From NCBI GenBank assembly GCA_027186245.1, contig CP114489.1:10361501-10425500 (forward strand): a DNA stretch of 64,000 bases. The letters run 5' to 3'. The position numbers and the translations under genes are program-made. The stretch's first letter is position 1, and each line of letters starts with the position of its first letter. The notes under the pieces were generated by a model. It made no database searches and had not been told where the DNA came from. It was given only the letters and a program-made list of their open reading frames with translations. Shown here one piece after another: positions 60,702-64,000 of the stretch. This DNA is from Coriaria nepalensis (lineage: Eukaryota > Streptophyta > Magnoliopsida > Cucurbitales > Coriariaceae).

Positions 60702-61559
60702 TCAAGACCCATAATCAGGCATTTGACTAATCTTCCCTTCTTCAAACGCCAGTTTCCGGTCTGTAACTCTCAACCACATACAAACGGCAGTAAAACTGAG
60801 AACCAAACTGACAATCCCACTTCCCAATCCGATCCCAACAATTGCTAAAATAGAAATCCCTTTACTCTTCAAAGGGGCTAAAGGGTACCCATATAGATCC
60901 TTATTCCCCAGAAACGACGACGCATTGAACTTAGGCAAATTCCAGCTCCGATTCCCTAAAGTGGCCGGGATCATACCGGAGAGCCTGTTGTTGGACACGT
61001 CAAAGGCCGATAACCTAACCAGCAGGCCCAATTGCTGAGGGACCGTCCCAGTAAGCACATTATCGTGAAGATCGATCACGTTGAGGTAAGCGCATAGTGC
61101 AAGCTGAGACGGGATCTCGCCGGAGAGGTGGTTGGCGGAGAGGTTGAGGACAGCGAGGTTAACTAGGTACTGCAAATCCGCCGGGATTGGTCCAGTGAGG
61201 TAGTTGGATGAGAGGTCTAGGGTTTGAAGGTTTGTACAGTTGGCGAGGAAAGGGGAAATGGAGCCGCGAAGAGAGAGATTGTTTAGGGAGAGCTTGTAGA
61301 TTCGGCCATTGTTGCAGGTGGCACCTTGTAGGTAGGAGGTGAAGCCGTTGCAGGGGTTGGAGAAGGTCGATTTGGTCCAGTTGGAGAGGGAATTCGAAGG
61401 GTCCTGGAACGATAGGCTTAAGTGAGTTAGACATGATTCATCGTTTGGATCTGAGGAGGAAGGGGGAGGGAGAGTCGCCATGGTTGTTAGAAGAGTTAGG
61501 ATTATTAACAGAGGCGAAGAAGAATAAGAAGAAGTAGACGAAGAAGCAGTACTCATCAT
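60702..61559 (-). CDS. RLP44: RLP44-like leucine-rich repeat receptor-like protein
   Basis: A single exon of 285 residues (Arabidopsis RLP44 has 274). Signal peptide around residues 1-33, then the N-terminal LRR cap ([20 protein letters not shown], with Cys pairs), about four LRRs: [60 protein letters not shown] and [21 protein letters not shown] membrane segment (about residues 236-262, [20 protein letters not shown]) and a very short cytosolic tail ending QMPDYGS follow. RLP44 is a small receptor-like protein that links cell-wall state to brassinosteroid signalling through BAK1. The start could be Met1 or Met2. A 23-base poly-G tract lies about 165 bp upstream of the start. Intact. RLP57-type paralogs are an alternative. 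Confidence 0.85.
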   Translation of the reverse strand: MMSTASSSTSSYSSSPLLIILTLLTTMATLPPPSSSDPNDESCLTHLSLSFQDPSNSLSNWTKSTFSNPCNGFTSYLQGATCNNGRIYKLSLNNLSLRGSISPFLANCTNLQTLDLSSNYLTGPIPADLQYLVNLAVLNLSANHLSGEIPSQLALCAYLNVIDLHDNVLTGTVPQQLGLLVRLSAFDVSNNRLSGMIPATLGNRSWNLPKFNASSFLGNKDLYGYPLAPLKSKGISILAIVGIGLGSGIVSLVLSFTAVCMWLRVTDRKLAFEEGKISQMPDYGS

Positions 61560-62457
61560 CTAGAGCAGAGAAGAGAGAAGGGGAGGAGGTTAGAGGAGAA
61601 GCTTAATTGCGTGTTAATAACAGAAAGTACATGGAGTGTTGGTGAAAAGGAGAGAGAGAGAGAAGTGGGGGTGGTGTGCTCTGCATATTTGAAGCAGATC
61701 GTAAGAGACCGACAATTGAGGGGAGGGGGGGGGGGGGGGGGGGGGGGCTTTTTGGTAATTTTCTTGTTAGCTTCATTCCTTACCTGAGGAATTTGAATCT
61801 ACTGTAGTATTTTTGTTCATCCGTTTTTTATTAATTAACTATTCATTTCCTCTGGTTTGCATTTGTGAAAGAGCTTATGAATTGGGGGAGACAAACTGAA
61901 ATTTTTTGTTTTTATTGGGTTGTTTTATAAATAGACATAAATTTGTTAGTCAAGTCCTAACTTTGTTATTTATGACCGATTCTTAGAAATTAAAGTACTA
62001 ACTAAGTTTTCAATAATTTTATGAAATGGATGAAGGAAGATCATTTTGATTTTGGTAGGTACATTTACTAAATATGAAAAATAATTGGTGCTTTTTTTAT
62101 TTTCTGTATATTTATTTATTTAGATATTTATATATATTTTCCCCTAAATTTAATAAGCCAATTCATTCATGATCAATGATTCAATTTTACAACTAAAGCA
62201 CGTCGTACATAATCTGATATGGATTTGAGAAGATTCCTTGTATATGTGGGCCGTACTTGTGGGCCCATGGGCCCGACCGATTTGACATCTCCATGGGTTG
62301 TCGAATGGTAATTAGGTCCGGTTGCTGTCCCCCAACCAAATTTGTGAACGGGCCCGATTGGGCTTTTAGCATTTACCAAACCTTTGCCTCCAAAGCCCAA
62401 CCCAACTGTTTTTTAGCATTTGCTTACTCTTTCTGCTGAACCGTTTTGATTGAAACC
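61560..62457. other. Intergenic and divergent promoters
   Basis: Shared promoter region between RLP44 (minus) and the 62458 fragment (plus). The poly-G tract (61725-61747) lies here. 62240-62420 contains several GGGCCC/GCCCA blocks typical of housekeeping promoters, directly upstream of the helicase-like exon. Confidence 0.45.
61725..61747 (+). repeat. Poly-G tract (23 G)
   Basis: Twenty-three G in a row, preceded by GAGGGGA. On the minus strand it is a C tract in the leader or core promoter of RLP44, about 165-190 bp before the ATG. Such a run can form a G-quadruplex; its length is often misread. Confidence 0.85.
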
Positions 62458-62897
62458 ATGGAAGAAGAGCCAACACAAGAGATTCAACGCGAAGAAGAAG
62501 AAGCAGAGCAACAAGAACAAGAAAATGGAGAAGAAGTCGAGGAGGAGGTGGAGGAGGAACATAATTTCGAAGGGCTTGGCTTGGATACTCGTCTTGTTCG
62601 TGCCTTGACCAAGAAGGGAATTGCGAAACCAACGCCAATCCAGCTAGTTGCAATTCCTCTGATTCTAGTATGGTTCATTATTTCTACTTCTTGCTCTGTT
62701 TTATCGGTGACCAAACGGTGTTCGTATGCTCATTTTCCTTATCATATTTCAATCATTTTTTTCCCTTGATTTGTTGTTTATAATGTTTGTTTGTTTTCTA
62801 GTTGGAATATTTGTACATTCCAGGAAGTGACAAAGTGATACTGTATCCTCCTCGACTAGAAAGTAATGGAGATGAGGCGATGGTTAATCATATTTAA
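62458..62897 (+). pseudogene. Fragment of a DEAD-box RNA helicase gene (RH16/DDX56 type) with a possible new second exon
   Basis: The 70 codons from ATG 62458 encode an acidic Glu/Gln-rich start and then FEGLGLDTRLVRALTKKGIA KPTPIQLVAIPLIL, the Q-motif and first helix of a DEAD-box helicase of the RH16 (DDX56/DBP9) group. It ends at a GT donor (62668). In intact proteins the next residues are the Walker A (GKDVVARAKTGSGKT); those are absent. A candidate acceptor at 62800-62801 opens a second exon of 32 codons (62802-62897), LEYLYIPGSDKVILYPPRLE then SNGDEAMVNHI and a stop, in the same phase. That exon is not from a DEAD-box gene. The result could be a 101-residue chimeric peptide or just a dead fragment. 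The real helicase gene must lie elsewhere. Confidence 0.65.
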
Positions 62898-63169
62898 TCA
62901 AGTAAGCATCTATGTAGATTATGCATTAGACTTATTCCCCTTTTGTACTTGACCTGTTTTGATCCTTTTTGCTGTTGCTTCTGAATCACCTTAGAGATGT
63001 TTACCATATTTGGATGGAATTAATTACATTTTCTCATGGTTCTCATCTGCTACAGCGACTGTAACTATTAAAGTACAATTTTATTTTTATTTTTTAATCC
63101 TAAATTCTTGAAGCAGTACAGGGTTGCTTGCTTAATCTGCGGTCTACTTGGTAAACTATTTTATCATTA
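62898..63169. other. Spacer between convergent ends
   Basis: Separates the helicase fragment from the 3' end of the CNNM gene. No gene seen. Confidence 0.5.
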
Positions 63170-63916
63170 TCAACTGTCTTCATGACAATCTGTCTCATCG
63201 TAGATTTCCTCCTGTAATGAACTAGATTAGTGACCCACTAGGTTTCAATAAAGTGAGAGGAAAGGAATATTAAAGCACAGAAAATGTTTCATCTTTTTTA
63301 CCTGTAAAAGTTCCTCAATGACATCTTCAAGTGTTATTATGCCAATTGCTTCCCCCTCTTCCAAAAAATTTGGAAGCGGGTCATCGGTAATAACCACTAC
63401 TTCCGAGTCCAAGTCCTTGGACCATTTCTTGCTCTGCGAGAACTTTCTACTTAGCTTTGCATTGTCCGGAATAGTCTTCAGTGTCTTGAATGTTCTCTTG
63501 CTCTTTGAGCTTTTCTCAATGTCTACCCTCTCATCTCGTACTGGATTCATATCATTCAAGAAAAGACAAGTAGAAAACCAATTCAATAGTCTACATCAAG
63601 TCAATGATGTCTAAAAGGCATAAGCTTTACATGTATATATATATATATACACACCAGAGGCCTTTTAAAGTGCTTCGGAAGTATGTACTCCCGGGGGTCA
63701 GGATTTCGCCACATCATCACTTGGGATGGTGTGGCGCAATCGAGACTGCTTGGAGTAAATATTCTTGGAGTATTTTATAAATTCTCATATATACCATCGG
63801 TTTGGTTTTGAGTAGAATTCTCGGTATGTGTTTGTCCTTTCACAACAGCAGCCATGTGGCTATGGCCTTTCTGAAAATCGTTCAATATCTCATATAATGG
63901 CATTGTTTCCAAAACC
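63170..63916 (-). CDS. CNNM/DUF21-CBS domain membrane protein, C-terminal exons (partial)
   Basis: Three 3' exons on the minus strand: 63916-63795, 63540-63302 and 63211-63170, all with GT-AG junctions and matching phases. The text begins MPLYEILNDFQKGHSHMAAV, the second CBS domain of plant DUF21-CBS proteins (At2g14520/At4g33700 type). Exon 2 gives KSKRTFKTLKTIP and SQSKKWSKDL, then AIGIITLEDVIEELLQ, the conserved end of the CBS pair. The final exon encodes EEIYDETDCHEDS and a stop. The N-terminal DUF21 membrane domain and first CBS lie beyond the right edge. These proteins are related to CorC/CNNM magnesium transport factors. An in-frame TAA at 63775-63777 is not a lesion: it lies in the intron between exons 63795 and 63540. 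Confidence 0.86.
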
Positions 63917-64000
63917 CTGAAAGACAATTCCGGGTATAACTGTTAATATATGAAGCAGCAATTTAGCTGGAAACCATTTGGGTAACTAAGAAGCCAAGAT

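Noticed and set aside
63700..63795. In-frame stop in the CNNM gene suggesting a pseudogene
   Set aside because: A GT donor at 63794-63793 ends the exon before the stop, and the phase fits the next exon exactly.

Overview
This is nuclear DNA from a flowering plant, most likely a eudicot. The evidence is AT-rich intergenic DNA, GT-AG introns, plant-only families (PADRE/DUF4228, VQ, group S bZIP, AINTEGUMENTA, RLP44, GT34, ACT-domain repeat proteins) and decayed plant LTR, LINE and hAT elements. I cannot name the species.

Layout: 0-4 kb, a dispersed repeat and a decayed Gypsy gag. 4.8-6.3 kb, a PADRE gene (-). 9.2-10.8 kb, a heptahelical PAQR protein (+). 12.1-13.5 kb, a GT34 glycosyltransferase (+). 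13.9-14.6 kb, an inverted second copy of the 0.4-1.1 kb repeat. 16.3-22.3 kb, a minus-strand block: RuvB-like 2, a small basic protein, a serine carboxypeptidase-like pseudogene and an uncharacterised protein. 23.9 kb, a VQ protein (+). 24.8-27 kb, an ACT-domain repeat (ACR) pseudogene (-). 28.6-29.5 kb, a LINE remnant. 30.6-31.8 kb, a PP2-A10-like membrane protein (+). 34.7 kb, a small unrecognised gene (+). 36.8 kb, a bZIP (+). 38.4-41.2 kb, Copia remnants between two direct repeats. 41.4 kb, a frameshifted DUF688-like gene (-). 43-51.5 kb, a transposon-rich stretch with two hAT elements, a dead hnRNP gene and an internally deleted Copia. 53.4-55.8 kb, an AINTEGUMENTA-type AP2 gene (+). 56-60.5 kb, mostly non-coding. 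60.7 kb, RLP44-like (-). 62.5 kb, a fragment of a DEAD-box helicase gene (+). 63.2 kb to the right edge, the 3' end of a CNNM/DUF21-CBS gene (-).

The genes do not form a pathway. They are unrelated single genes for transcription (ANT, bZIP, VQ), chromatin (RuvB-like 2), cell wall (GT34, RLP44) and membranes (HHP, CNNM). The most distinctive feature is the number of broken or partial genes (SCPL, ACR, hnRNP, DUF688, DEAD-box fragment) among decayed mobile elements. The AINTEGUMENTA gene also has its conserved N-terminus in a different frame from the rest, across a CT tract. I found no convincing novel system. The best leads are the ANT N-terminus, the DEAD-box fragment with a possible new second exon, the 108-residue unrecognised protein, the unexplained 200-bp direct repeats and the two hAT elements.
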